Origin: Acinetobacter sp. XH1741
GTDB lineage: Bacteria; Pseudomonadota; Gammaproteobacteria; Pseudomonadales; Moraxellaceae
NCBI RefSeq assembly: GCF_041021895.1
Contig: NZ_CP157428.1
Location: 2,852,001-2,916,000, forward strand
Reading direction: 5' to 3'
Length of the DNA stretch: 64,000 nt
Made by a program: the position numbers and the translations under genes. Of this stretch, positions 1 to 8,586 are shown in pieces (positions within the stretch are counted from its first letter, which is position 1; every line of letters starts with the position of its first letter). The notes beneath the pieces were generated by a model. The model searched no databases and was not told where the DNA came from. It was given only the letters and a program-made list of their open reading frames with translations.

Positions 1-1
1 T

Positions 2-85
2 TCTGGAGATCATCTACACCCCAATGATCGTGGAAATCAACACATGGCAGAATTGGTAAATTTAAATCAAATAATTCACAATTAA
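2..85 (+). CDS. SGNH/GDSL hydrolase, C-terminal end only (partial)
   Basis: An open frame enters from the left edge and reads SGDHLHPNDRGNQHMAEL before stopping at TAA 83-85. GDxxHPNDxGxxxMA is the C-terminal block V of SGNH/GDSL esterases, which carries the catalytic Asp and His. Only about 27 codons are visible, so substrate and localisation cannot be judged. It converges on the porin, with a shared hairpin between them. Confidence 0.6.
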   Translation, partial: SGDHLHPNDRGNQHMAELVNLNQIIHN

Positions 86-92
86 TGATTAG

Positions 93-121
93 CCCATCAG
101 GTGAGCATTTCACCTGATGGG
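93..121. terminator. Bidirectional hairpin between hydrolase and porin
   Basis: A perfect 12-bp inverted repeat, CCCATCAGGTGA (93-104) and TCACCTGATGGG (110-121), with a 5-nt loop. It sits between two convergent genes. The flanks are A+T rich but have no long T-run. Confidence 0.6.
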
Positions 122-130
122 AGTATCTAT

Positions 131-1417
131 TTAGAAATCATAACTTGCTATCATGTTAAAGCGGTTATCAATGCCGTTTCGGCCATCGAAAGTTTCTCGT
201 TCACCATATACATATTCAACACCTAAAGTAATGGGTTTGTATGGGTTATACATGGTATTTACCCAGCCCTGCCAAAGCTCTTTATTTTGAGTGGTACTAT
301 TATGTTGTAATTCGGCAAAACGGTTATCATCTTTGGCTTTCATATAGCCATAAGCTAAAGTCGAGCGAATTTTCGGTGTAAATTGATGAGTTATGCCCAA
401 AGATACCGTATCAAATTCATTGCTATGCATGTTGTTTTGATCATCTATTGCATAGCCACTGTTGCTCCATAACAAGAAACGTCCATCCCCCTTAACATGG
501 TAATAATCGGCTTTAAGTAAAGTATCTGGGGTCATTTGGTATTTACCGCCTAGGCCTACACCCCAAGCCCATTCACTATCATTATTCGTTCTTTTTTCAG
601 CAACAAAACTACGGCCTGAAAGCATCGAACCATTGGCAAATTTATGATTTAAACGTCCGACTAAAGCAGGTAAGCGCATTTTATTATCTGGGTCTGTGGC
701 CGCTGTATATTTCGGGTCTTCAACCGATACTACAAAACTTGTATTTGCCGTTAAATTATCGCTATAGCGAACCATTGGCGATCTAAGTAAAGCACTACCT
801 ACAAATGTACCTGCATCAATCGTTTCTGGATAATATTCAGGTGCAATAAATGTCGACCATGTTTGACCAATAAGCCATTTATCAAAAGTTAGATAAGCAT
901 GGCGTATACGAAACTGATCACGAGTGGCGGCCCCAAAGAAGTCCATTTCCAATTTTCCGCCCACATCACCAGCAGTTGTTGGTGTTTTAAAATTCAACCC
1001 GAAACGCGTAACATAGACTGTACTGTGCAATTGGTCTTTCTGGGCAGTTTCCTCTGGCGTGTGTTCAAGTGGAACCCCGCTAATATTGTTATACATGGTA
1101 GATGCACCCTTAATTTGATAAGAAGCATCTGCTCGTATATATCCATATAAGTTAAATTCTGTACCAGACTTAGTTAATACTTGCTGTATAGATTGTGGTG
1201 CTTGAGTGACTACAGGAGTTGTCTGCTCTACGCTTGCCTGTGTTAAAGATTTTTGAGTTTGTATATTGGTTTGTAGCATTGCCCGTAGTTCGTTTACTTC
1301 TTGGCGAAGTTGTTCTAACTCAGGGTTTACTTGTTCTGCAAAGGCAGAAGACATAAGCAAAGACACAGAAACCGCCAAAGCACTTTTGTAAATCGTTGTA
1401 TTTAAAACTTTCATCAT
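131..1417 (-). CDS. DcaP-like trimeric outer-membrane porin
   Basis: About 428 residues. An N-terminal signal peptide (MMKVLNTTIYKSALAVSV... ending SAFA) is followed by a short coiled-coil segment (ELEQLRQEVNELRAML) and then a beta-barrel domain rich in alternating aromatic residues, ending in Phe (ASYDF). This matches Acinetobacter DcaP-family porins, trimeric channels for organic acids and related small anions in the outer membrane. I chose the ATG at 1417 because AAGGA lies about 7 nt upstream; an upstream in-frame ATG at 1462 would put a basic non-signal extension in front of the signal peptide. The gene appears monocistronic. The substrate cannot be inferred from sequence. Confidence 0.85.
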   Translation of the reverse strand: MMKVLNTTIYKSALAVSVSLLMSSAFAEQVNPELEQLRQEVNELRAMLQTNIQTQKSLTQASVEQTTPVVTQAPQSIQQVLTKSGTEFNLYGYIRADASYQIKGASTMYNNISGVPLEHTPEETAQKDQLHSTVYVTRFGLNFKTPTTAGDVGGKLEMDFFGAATRDQFRIRHAYLTFDKWLIGQTWSTFIAPEYYPETIDAGTFVGSALLRSPMVRYSDNLTANTSFVVSVEDPKYTAATDPDNKMRLPALVGRLNHKFANGSMLSGRSFVAEKRTNNDSEWAWGVGLGGKYQMTPDTLLKADYYHVKGDGRFLLWSNSGYAIDDQNNMHSNEFDTVSLGITHQFTPKIRSTLAYGYMKAKDDNRFAELQHNSTTQNKELWQGWVNTMYNPYKPITLGVEYVYGERETFDGRNGIDNRFNMIASYDF

Positions 1418-1477
1418 GAAATTTTCCTTTAGACCTTTAAACCGACTTAAAGATCTCGACATCCTTTTTTGTTATGC

Positions 1478-1494
1478 ATCTATCTGAAATAGAT
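1478..1494. promoter_or_regulatory. Small inverted repeat upstream of the porin
   Basis: ATCTAT (1478-1483), CTGAA, ATAGAT (1489-1494) lies about 60 bp upstream of the porin start. It could be an operator. A second hairpin, CTTTCTT/AAGAAAG, lies at 1509-1526 towards the methyltransferase and may be its terminator. Neither has more support than symmetry. Confidence 0.25.
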
Positions 1495-1654
1495 CCTTGA
1501 AAATTTGCCTTTCTTTCACAAGAAAGAAGTTCCCTCATATTTTTTAGACCAAACCTCCCTAAAGCAGCACAAGGCTTTTAATTTTTCATTTTTATATTCT
1601 CATCCACATTGAGAATATTCGGTTTTAAGTCCTGATTTATATCCCCCAATCGTA

Positions 1655-2326
1655 TTATTTTTTTGCAATAAACCCCTGATAAGTCAAAATTTGCGTATAA
1701 GGTTCTACACTTTCAAAGCCAGTTTTTTCCAAAAGTTTTATATATCCCTCAGATGTCAGGCTAAAAAAGTCTTGTGCCATACGCTCTAACATTTTTTGAC
1801 ATTGTTGTTCGGTTAAACCTTGTGCCAAGCATAGATAACGTAAAGCTTGAAGCTGCTTTGGGTTTATACAAGTCATGAGGTCATAAGTAAGCAAAACTGC
1901 TTTCTCTTTTAAGCATTCATAAATGTCTTTAAAGAATGTGGGCTTTATCTCATCGGCAACGAAATGCGCCACAAGAATAGAAAGTGCAGCATCGAAACAA
2001 GGTTCAACAGGCAGTGCTGAAGTATCACCATGTATGAAGGTGACTTGTGAAGATTTATCTAAAAGTTCAACCTGTTTTTGGGCTTTTTGCAGCATGGTTA
2101 AAGAAGGATCAACTGCTGTAAATTTCCAGTCAGGATGTCTTTTAAGTAAATATTCGAGTTCATACCCTGTACCACAGCCCACAATTAAGATATGAGCATT
2201 TGGTGGTAGTACCGATTGCAAAATGGCATCCACCTGTAGATGGATGACTTCATAACCCGGAATTAATTTACGAATATGCGCGTCATATCCTTCGACTACC
2301 TTTAGGCTAGTAAAGTCTTTTGCCAT
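1655..2326 (-). CDS. Class I SAM-dependent methyltransferase
   Basis: 223 residues with a Rossmann SAM-binding core. Motif I is HILIVGCGTGYELEYL (about residues 45-60), followed by an acidic residue at the end of strand 2 (FTAVDPS), the motif II region with HGDTSALPV, and a post-core strand with AALSILVAHF. The length and lack of a substrate domain fit small-molecule or general methyltransferases of the UbiE/SmtA type. The substrate is unknown. It is a lone gene between the porin and the acyl-CoA ligase, all on the minus strand. Confidence 0.8.
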   Translation of the reverse strand: MAKDFTSLKVVEGYDAHIRKLIPGYEVIHLQVDAILQSVLPPNAHILIVGCGTGYELEYLLKRHPDWKFTAVDPSLTMLQKAQKQVELLDKSSQVTFIHGDTSALPVEPCFDAALSILVAHFVADEIKPTFFKDIYECLKEKAVLLTYDLMTCINPKQLQALRYLCLAQGLTEQQCQKMLERMAQDFFSLTSEGYIKLLEKTGFESVEPYTQILTYQGFIAKK

Positions 2327-2396
2327 TTTGTTTTATCCCTTTTTATATTGCTTCCAATTTATAATTTGCCGCATTTTAACGGAGCTTTAGACCTTT

Positions 2397-4091
2397 TTAA
2401 TCAAAGACATTTCCCGTTAAATTAAGCTCGGCACGCATAATTTCCTGCAATTTAAACTTTTGAGCTTTGCCTGAAGCAGTCATTGGAAACTCATTAAAGA
2501 ATCGGACATAACGCGGCACTTTATTATGAGAAATGTGCTCTTTGCAGAATTGGCGAATGCTGTCTTCATCAATTTGATGATGTTCATGCAAAATAATACA
2601 AGCACAGAGTTCTTCACCATATCTAGCATCTGGTAAGCCAATGACCTGTACATCACTTACATCTGGATGGGTATATAAGAAGTCTTCAATTTCTTTTGGA
2701 AAGAGATTTTCCCCACCACGGATCACGACATCTTTAATACGGCCTTTAATTTTAATAAAACCGTCTTGATCCATTTCGGCAATGTCACCCGTGTGCATCC
2801 AGCCAGCCGAATCAATGACTTCTCGGGTCTTTTCTTCTTCGCCCCAATAACCCGCCATCACAGAATAACCACGAACACATAGCTCACCTAACGTGCCTTG
2901 CGGAACAATCCGCCCTTCTAAATCGACAATTTTAATTTCAACATGCGGATGAACATGCCCAACTGTGCTTACTCGTTTATCAATTGAATCGTTTACCGAA
3001 CTTTGTACACTGACTGGCGAGGTTTCAGTCATACCATAACAAATGGTGATTTCGGACATATGCATACGGTCTATAACCCGCTGCATAATTTCACGTGGGC
3101 AAGGACTGCCTGCCATAATGCCCGTTCTTAAACTCGATAAGTCAAACTCATTAAACTGTTCATGTTCTAAAGTGGCAATAAACATGGTTGGTACACCATA
3201 AGCTGCCGTACAACGTTCTTGATGAATCGCTTTTAAAGTTTCTAAAGGATTAAATACAGCCGATGGATAAACCATGGTTGCCCCATGGGTAATACAGGCT
3301 AAATTGCCCATGACCATACCAAAACAATGAAACAACGGTACAGAAATACAAACGCGATCTTGAGGGGTTAAACGAATCCCTTCACCGACAAAATAACCAT
3401 TATTTAAAATATTATGATGGGTCAACATGGTCCCTTTAGGGTTACCGGTTGTACCTGAGGTAAACTGAATATTAATGGTTTCATCAAACTGAAGTTGCTT
3501 CGCTAATTGTTTTAATTGTTCTAGCTGTTCAGACGTTGGTGTAGTGACTAAATCACTAAAGCGATAAATACCCGTATGTTGTTGGTCATCGATTTTAATG
3601 ACAAATTTTAAATGTGGCAGTTGCGCCGAACTAAGCACTTTATCGGAACTGTTAGTTAACTCAGGGGCAATTTTTGTGAGTAATTCTTGGTAATCAGTCG
3701 TTTTGAACTGTGAAGCAATAATCAATCCTTTGCATGAGACTTTATTCAATACATATTCAAGTTCATGGCTTTTATAAGCTGTATTTAGATTGACTAAAAT
3801 AATCCCTGCTTTAAAAGCTGCGAATTGTGTAACCGTCCATTCCACGCAATTAGGCGACCAGATGGCTAACCGATCTCCTTTTTTCAAGCCCAACTTTAAC
3901 AGGCTACAAGCAAAAGCATTGACTTCATCCTGTAAAGCTTTATAGGTTAATCGTCTGTTTTGATGAAAACTAACGATTGCTTCCTTTTCTGCATATTGCC
4001 GACAGGCCTGATCAAATTGTTCACCAATGGTCATACCCAATAAGGGCTGTGTACTTGGTCCCGAGGCGTAGCTTAACCGTTCTTGTTGCAT
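2397..4091 (-). CDS. AMP-forming acyl-CoA synthetase (fatty/branched-chain acid-CoA ligase)
   Basis: 564 residues from the ATG at 4091, which has AAGGAG 9 nt upstream; the open frame extends further upstream but without an RBS. ANL-superfamily motifs are present: the P-loop FTSGTTGNPKGTMLTHH, an adenylation motif near ICYGMTETSP, the hinge motif around GWMHTGDIAEMDQDGFIKIKGRIKD, and a C-terminal lysine motif TASGKAQKFKL. It activates a carboxylic acid to its acyl-CoA in the cytoplasm. It lies downstream of the TetR gene and back-to-back with the liu operon, suggesting it supplies isovaleryl-CoA or a related branched acyl-CoA. The exact acid is inference. Confidence 0.85.
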   Translation of the reverse strand: MQQERLSYASGPSTQPLLGMTIGEQFDQACRQYAEKEAIVSFHQNRRLTYKALQDEVNAFACSLLKLGLKKGDRLAIWSPNCVEWTVTQFAAFKAGIILVNLNTAYKSHELEYVLNKVSCKGLIIASQFKTTDYQELLTKIAPELTNSSDKVLSSAQLPHLKFVIKIDDQQHTGIYRFSDLVTTPTSEQLEQLKQLAKQLQFDETINIQFTSGTTGNPKGTMLTHHNILNNGYFVGEGIRLTPQDRVCISVPLFHCFGMVMGNLACITHGATMVYPSAVFNPLETLKAIHQERCTAAYGVPTMFIATLEHEQFNEFDLSSLRTGIMAGSPCPREIMQRVIDRMHMSEITICYGMTETSPVSVQSSVNDSIDKRVSTVGHVHPHVEIKIVDLEGRIVPQGTLGELCVRGYSVMAGYWGEEEKTREVIDSAGWMHTGDIAEMDQDGFIKIKGRIKDVVIRGGENLFPKEIEDFLYTHPDVSDVQVIGLPDARYGEELCACIILHEHHQIDEDSIRQFCKEHISHNKVPRYVRFFNEFPMTASGKAQKFKLQEIMRAELNLTGNVFD

Positions 4092-4201
4092 TGAATCATT
4101 CTCCTTGATTCTTTTAATTCTCTTCATACCTGATCTAATTGTTGTTACTGCAACTATTTTTCCAAACGACTTATTTTGTGTTGTTTTAACCTTTATATGC
4201 C

Positions 4202-4819
4202 CTATTTCTTCTGCACAGCATCTACACAAAAGTCAGCAATCTGTTTTGAAAAATAGTCTTTATGCTCATGATCAAACTTTGTATTTTGAGCTGGGTCTAG
4301 GGGTTCAACCACTACATAGGTCATGGCACCAACTACACAAAGTGCTGCTGTGTTTAAGTCATCCAAGACAAACTCACCACTTGCATTTCCATCTGCCAGT
4401 ATTTTTTTAATACTTTGTTTAATCAATTGCTTCACACGAAAACGCTCATGTTCAACCGTTGAATCGACGGGTTCAAACATGAGTGAATATGCAAGCTGAG
4501 GACTATTGAGTGCCCGTTTTACAAAGGTTGCCACCGCTTTGTGTAATTTCTGCTTTGCCGATAAGCCACTTTCGGTAATCGAATCAATCACCAAGAGTTC
4601 TGTATTAATGGCATCAGACAAAACCTCAATCAACACTTGGCTTTTATTATCGAAGTAGCGATAAACCAGACCACTTGATACGCCCGCTTGCTCTGCAATT
4701 GTTTGTATTTGCGCGTCTTTAAACCCTCCCTCTGAAATTATTTTTCTGGCTGAATTCAAAATCGACTTTCGATTTTGCTCCATCCGCTCTTGCATTAAAG
4801 ATGATCGTTTATAGCTCAT
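4202..4819 (-). CDS. TetR/AcrR-family regulator of the liu region
   Basis: 205 residues. The N-terminal TetR helix-turn-helix is clear (ILNSARKIISEGGFKDAQ, IAEQAGVSSGLVYRYFDNKSQVL), followed by an all-helical ligand domain. It is transcribed divergently from the isovaleryl-CoA dehydrogenase gene 144 bp away and is followed by the acyl-CoA ligase on the same strand. Position suggests a local repressor of leucine/isovalerate catabolism responding to an acyl-CoA. Pseudomonas liu operons use a MerR-type LiuR instead, so the control system differs here. Confidence 0.85.
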   Translation of the reverse strand: MSYKRSSLMQERMEQNRKSILNSARKIISEGGFKDAQIQTIAEQAGVSSGLVYRYFDNKSQVLIEVLSDAINTELLVIDSITESGLSAKQKLHKAVATFVKRALNSPQLAYSLMFEPVDSTVEHERFRVKQLIKQSIKKILADGNASGEFVLDDLNTAALCVVGAMTYVVVEPLDPAQNTKFDHEHKDYFSKQIADFCVDAVQKK

Positions 4820-4842
4820 AATTTATTCTCTAACAAATAAAA

Positions 4843-4875
4843 TGAATTGTAAATCATTTTATGAATCAGTATTCA
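4843..4875. promoter_or_regulatory. Tandem operator-like pair between TetR gene and liuA
   Basis: Two related 14-bp half-palindromes: TGAATTGTAAATCA (4843-4856) and TGAATCAGTATTCA (4862-4875). Both have the form TGAAT-N4-AWTCA and start 19 bp apart. The second is a perfect 5-bp inverted repeat. Spacing and form are typical of TetR-type fatty-acid/acyl-CoA regulators, and the position covers both divergent promoters. Confidence 0.55.
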
Positions 4876-4963
4876 CTTTTTCAAAAAATCATTGTATGTT
4901 ACTTATCAAATACCCACAAAATATTTTATGGACAACAAATATAACCAATAGGATGAAAATACC

Positions 4964-6136
4964 ATGAACCTACGCAGCTTGAATTTCGGTCTAGATGAAA
5001 CTTTAATTGCACTTCAAGATTCAGTAGCGGCATTTTGTGCAAAGGAAATTGCACCTATTGCCCAACAAGTTGATCAAGACAATAAATTCCCTGCACACCT
5101 CTGGAAAAAGTTCGGAGATATGGGCCTTTTAGGCATGACGGTTTCTGAAGAATATGGCGGTGCCAATATGGGTTATTTAGCTCATATTATTGCTATGCAA
5201 GAAATTTCTCGTGCTTCGGCAGCCATTGGTTTGTCTTACGGTGCTCATTCTAATTTATGTGTAAACCAAATTAACCGTAACGGTAACGAGCAGCAAAAAC
5301 AAAAGTATTTACCAAAACTGATTTCTGGTGAATATGTGGGTGCCCTTGCGATGTCTGAACCAAATGCAGGTTCTGATGTGGTCAGCATGAAATTACGTGC
5401 TGAGCAAAAAGGCGATCACTTCGTTTTAAACGGTTCAAAAATGTGGATCACCAACGGTGGTGATGCAGATGTACTCGTAGTTTATGCCAAAACTGACCCA
5501 CAAGCTGGTGCAAAAGGCATGACCGCTTTCTTAATTGAAAAAGGCATGAAAGGCTTTAGTCACGGCAACCATTTAGACAAACTCGGTATGCGCGGTTCTA
5601 ACACTTACCCACTGTTCTTTGACAATGTAGAAGTCCCTGCTGAAAACGTACTCGGTGGTGTCGGTAACGGCACAAAAGTACTGATGAGTGGTTTGGACTA
5701 TGAACGTGCAGTTTTGAGTGCTGGGCCTTTAGGCATTATGGATGCCTGCTTAGATGTAGTCATTCCATACTTACACCAACGTGAACAGTTTGGTCAGGCT
5801 TTAGGTGAATTCCAGCTTATGCAAGGCAAACTTGCCGATATGTATTCAACTTGGTTGGCATGTAAAGCCCTCGTTTATGCTGTTGGTGCTGCATGTGATA
5901 AAGCTGACCATGACCGCAGTCTACGTAAAGATGCCGCAAGTGCCATTTTATATGCTGCTGAAAAAGCAACATGGATGGCGGGTGAAGCCATTCAAACTTT
6001 AGGTGGCAACGGTTATATCAATGAATTCCCTGCTGGCCGTTTATGGCGTGATGCAAAACTTTATGAAATTGGTGCCGGAACTTCTGAAATTCGCCGCATG
6101 TTAATTGGCCGCGAACTCTTCAATGAAACCAAATAA
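4964..6136 (+). CDS. liuA: Isovaleryl-CoA dehydrogenase
   Basis: 390 residues, the usual acyl-CoA dehydrogenase length. It oxidises isovaleryl-CoA to 3-methylcrotonyl-CoA with FAD, passing electrons to ETF. Visible signatures are [13 protein letters not shown] and WITNGGDAD (flavin/substrate domain), [14 protein letters not shown] carrying the catalytic Glu at the position typical of isovaleryl-CoA dehydrogenases, and the C-terminal [19 protein letters not shown] block. It is the first gene of a five-gene operon with short intergenic gaps. AGGATG lies upstream of the start. Confidence 0.93.
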   Translation: MNLRSLNFGLDETLIALQDSVAAFCAKEIAPIAQQVDQDNKFPAHLWKKFGDMGLLGMTVSEEYGGANMGYLAHIIAMQEISRASAAIGLSYGAHSNLCVNQINRNGNEQQKQKYLPKLISGEYVGALAMSEPNAGSDVVSMKLRAEQKGDHFVLNGSKMWITNGGDADVLVVYAKTDPQAGAKGMTAFLIEKGMKGFSHGNHLDKLGMRGSNTYPLFFDNVEVPAENVLGGVGNGTKVLMSGLDYERAVLSAGPLGIMDACLDVVIPYLHQREQFGQALGEFQLMQGKLADMYSTWLACKALVYAVGAACDKADHDRSLRKDAASAILYAAEKATWMAGEAIQTLGGNGYINEFPAGRLWRDAKLYEIGAGTSEIRRMLIGRELFNETK

Positions 6137-6160
6137 TAATTATAAATAAGGACGCATCTT

Positions 6161-7762
6161 ATGAACCAATTACAAAGCAAGATTAATGTTAGAAGTGAAG
6201 ACTTCAAAACAAACCAGCAAGCCATGCAAACATTGGTCACAGATCTAAAACAAGTTGCCCAGCGTATTGCTTTAGGCGGCGGTGAAAATGCCCGTCAAAA
6301 ACATTTGGCTCGAGGTAAACTTTTACCCCGTGAACGTATTGATCAACTGATTGATGTCGGCACGGCATTTTTAGAAATTGGTCAATTGGCAGCCTACAAC
6401 GTTTATCAAGATGATGTTCCTGCTGCGGGTGTAATTGCTGGTATTGGTCAAGTCAACGGCATCACTTGCATGATCGTTGCCAACGATGCAACGGTTAAAG
6501 GCGGTACGTACTACCCACTTACGGTTAAAAAACATTTACGCGCACAAGAAATTGCCGAACAAAATCACCTGCCTTGTATTTATTTAGTAGATTCAGGCGG
6601 TGCCTATTTACCAATGCAGGATGAGGTTTTCCCAGACCGCGATCACTTCGGGCGTATTTTCTATAATCAGGCACGTATGTCGAGCCTAGGGATTGCTCAA
6701 ATTGCTGTAGTAATGGGTAGCTGTACCGCTGGTGGTGCTTATGTACCTGCCATGTCTGATGAAACCATTATTGTACGTAATCAAGGTACGATTTTCTTAG
6801 GTGGCCCTCCTCTGGTAAAAGCCGCAACTGGCGAAGTGGTGAGCAGTGAAGACTTAGGCGGTGGTGATGTACACACACGTCTTTCAGGTGTCGCTGACCA
6901 TTTAGCTGAAAATGATGAACATGCAATTGCGATTGCACGTAACATTGTTGCGAACTTAAATAAAAAACCAAACGACTTAAATAAACAAGTTGATGAACCA
7001 CTATTTGATGCATCTGAACTCTATGGCGTGGTTCCAAACGATGCGCGTAAACCTTTCGATGTTCGTGAAGTGATTGCCCGTATTGTAGACGGATCTCGTT
7101 TTGATGAGTTCAAAGCACGTTTTGGTTCAACCCTGATTACGGGTTTTGCTTCACTTTATGGTATGCCAGTCGGGATTATTGCCAATAACGGGATTTTATT
7201 TTCAGAGTCTGCACAAAAAGGTGCGCACTTTATTGAGCTATGCACACAGCGCAATATTCCATTGCTATTCCTACAAAACATTACGGGCTTTATGGTTGGT
7301 CGCCAGTATGAAAATGAAGGGATTGCAAAAAATGGCGCAAAATTGGTTATGGCAGTTGCAACCGCAAATGTACCAAAACTGACCCTGATTATTGGTGGTT
7401 CGTTTGGTGCAGGTAACTACGGTATGTGCGGCCGTGCTTATTCACCACGCTTTTTATGGACTTGGCCGAACTCTCGTATTTCAGTGATGGGCGGCGAACA
7501 AGCTGCAAGCGTACTTTCGACTTTAAAACGTGACCAGATTGAGCAAAAAGGTGCCGAGTGGTCAGCGCAAGAAGAAGACGAATTTAAACAACCAATCCGT
7601 GAGCAATATGAGCGTCAAGGCCATCCGTACTATGCTTCTGCTCGTCTTTGGGATGACGGCGTAATCGACCCAGCTCAAACTCGTCAGGTACTTGGTTTAA
7701 GTCTTGCTGCTGCTATGAATGCTCCAATCCAGCCAACCAAATTTGGCGTGTTCCGCATGTAA
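6161..7762 (+). CDS. liuB: 3-methylcrotonyl-CoA carboxylase, carboxyltransferase (beta) subunit
   Basis: 533 residues, with two crotonase-fold carboxyltransferase halves. Motifs include [12 protein letters not shown], the acyl-CoA-binding [29 protein letters not shown] split around the G-G-A turn, [16 protein letters not shown], and [16 protein letters not shown] in the C-terminal half. It transfers CO2 from carboxybiotin on LiuD to 3-methylcrotonyl-CoA, giving 3-methylglutaconyl-CoA. The gene is 24 bp after liuA with an AAGGAC RBS. Confidence 0.93.
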   Translation: MNQLQSKINVRSEDFKTNQQAMQTLVTDLKQVAQRIALGGGENARQKHLARGKLLPRERIDQLIDVGTAFLEIGQLAAYNVYQDDVPAAGVIAGIGQVNGITCMIVANDATVKGGTYYPLTVKKHLRAQEIAEQNHLPCIYLVDSGGAYLPMQDEVFPDRDHFGRIFYNQARMSSLGIAQIAVVMGSCTAGGAYVPAMSDETIIVRNQGTIFLGGPPLVKAATGEVVSSEDLGGGDVHTRLSGVADHLAENDEHAIAIARNIVANLNKKPNDLNKQVDEPLFDASELYGVVPNDARKPFDVREVIARIVDGSRFDEFKARFGSTLITGFASLYGMPVGIIANNGILFSESAQKGAHFIELCTQRNIPLLFLQNITGFMVGRQYENEGIAKNGAKLVMAVATANVPKLTLIIGGSFGAGNYGMCGRAYSPRFLWTWPNSRISVMGGEQAASVLSTLKRDQIEQKGAEWSAQEEDEFKQPIREQYERQGHPYYASARLWDDGVIDPAQTRQVLGLSLAAAMNAPIQPTKFGVFRM

Positions 7763-7771
7763 GAGGTGTAT

Positions 7772-8575
7772 ATGAGCTATCAATTTTTACAACTCGAACA
7801 ACAAGGTCAGGTTGCCTATGTTTGGCTGAACCGCCCTGAACTACACAATGCTTTTAATACAACCGTCATTGAAGAATTGCATACCTGTTTTAAGCAAATC
7901 AATACACGTGATGATATTCGTGTAGTAGTTCTAGCGGGTCGCGGCAAAAGCTTTTCAGCAGGTGCCGACCTCAACTGGATGAAACAGGCAGGTCAAGCAT
8001 CTTCAGCAGAAAATGAAGCAGATGCTCTAAAGCTTGCCCAAATGTTAGATGCGCTTGCAACGCTTAAACAACCGACTATTGCGCGTGTGCATGGCATTGC
8101 CTTTGGTGGTGGTATGGGTTTGGCATCGGCATGTGATATTTGCATTGCTAGCACAGATGCCAAGTTTGCAACCTCTGAGGTTCGTTTGGGGCTTGCTCCA
8201 TCTACCATTAGTCCCTACGTGATTCGTGCGATTGGCGCAAGACAAGCCTCTCGTTACTTCTTAACTGCCGAGCGAATTTCAGCACGTGAAGCCAAACACA
8301 TTGGTTTGGCACACGAAGTGGCAGATGCAGAAGACTTAGATAAAAAAGTTCAAGAAATTATTGATGCATTATTACTTGGTGGTCCGCATGCTCAAGCGGC
8401 ATCAAAACATCTGATTCAAATGGTGAGCAACCAGACCATGAGCAATAACTTGCTGCAACAGACAGCACATCATATTGCTCAAGTTCGTCAAGGCAGTGAA
8501 GCAAAAGAAGGTCTGAGTGCCTTTTTAAATAAACAGCAGCCTGCTTGGGTTTCTAACTCGAATAACAACAATTAA
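7772..8575 (+). CDS. liuC: Methylglutaconyl-CoA hydratase (crotonase family)
   Basis: 267 residues from the ATG at 7772, with AGAGG 5 nt upstream; a GTG two codons earlier overlaps that RBS and is unlikely. Crotonase motifs: GRGKSFSAGADLNWM (oxyanion-hole strand), ARVHGIAFGGGMGLASACDI, and EVRLGLAPSTISPYV carrying the general-acid/base region. It hydrates 3-methylglutaconyl-CoA to HMG-CoA. It lies 9 bp after liuB and 11 bp before liuD. Confidence 0.92.
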   Translation: MSYQFLQLEQQGQVAYVWLNRPELHNAFNTTVIEELHTCFKQINTRDDIRVVVLAGRGKSFSAGADLNWMKQAGQASSAENEADALKLAQMLDALATLKQPTIARVHGIAFGGGMGLASACDICIASTDAKFATSEVRLGLAPSTISPYVIRAIGARQASRYFLTAERISAREAKHIGLAHEVADAEDLDKKVQEIIDALLLGGPHAQAASKHLIQMVSNQTMSNNLLQQTAHHIAQVRQGSEAKEGLSAFLNKQQPAWVSNSNNNN

Positions 8576-8586
8576 GGACGATCATC

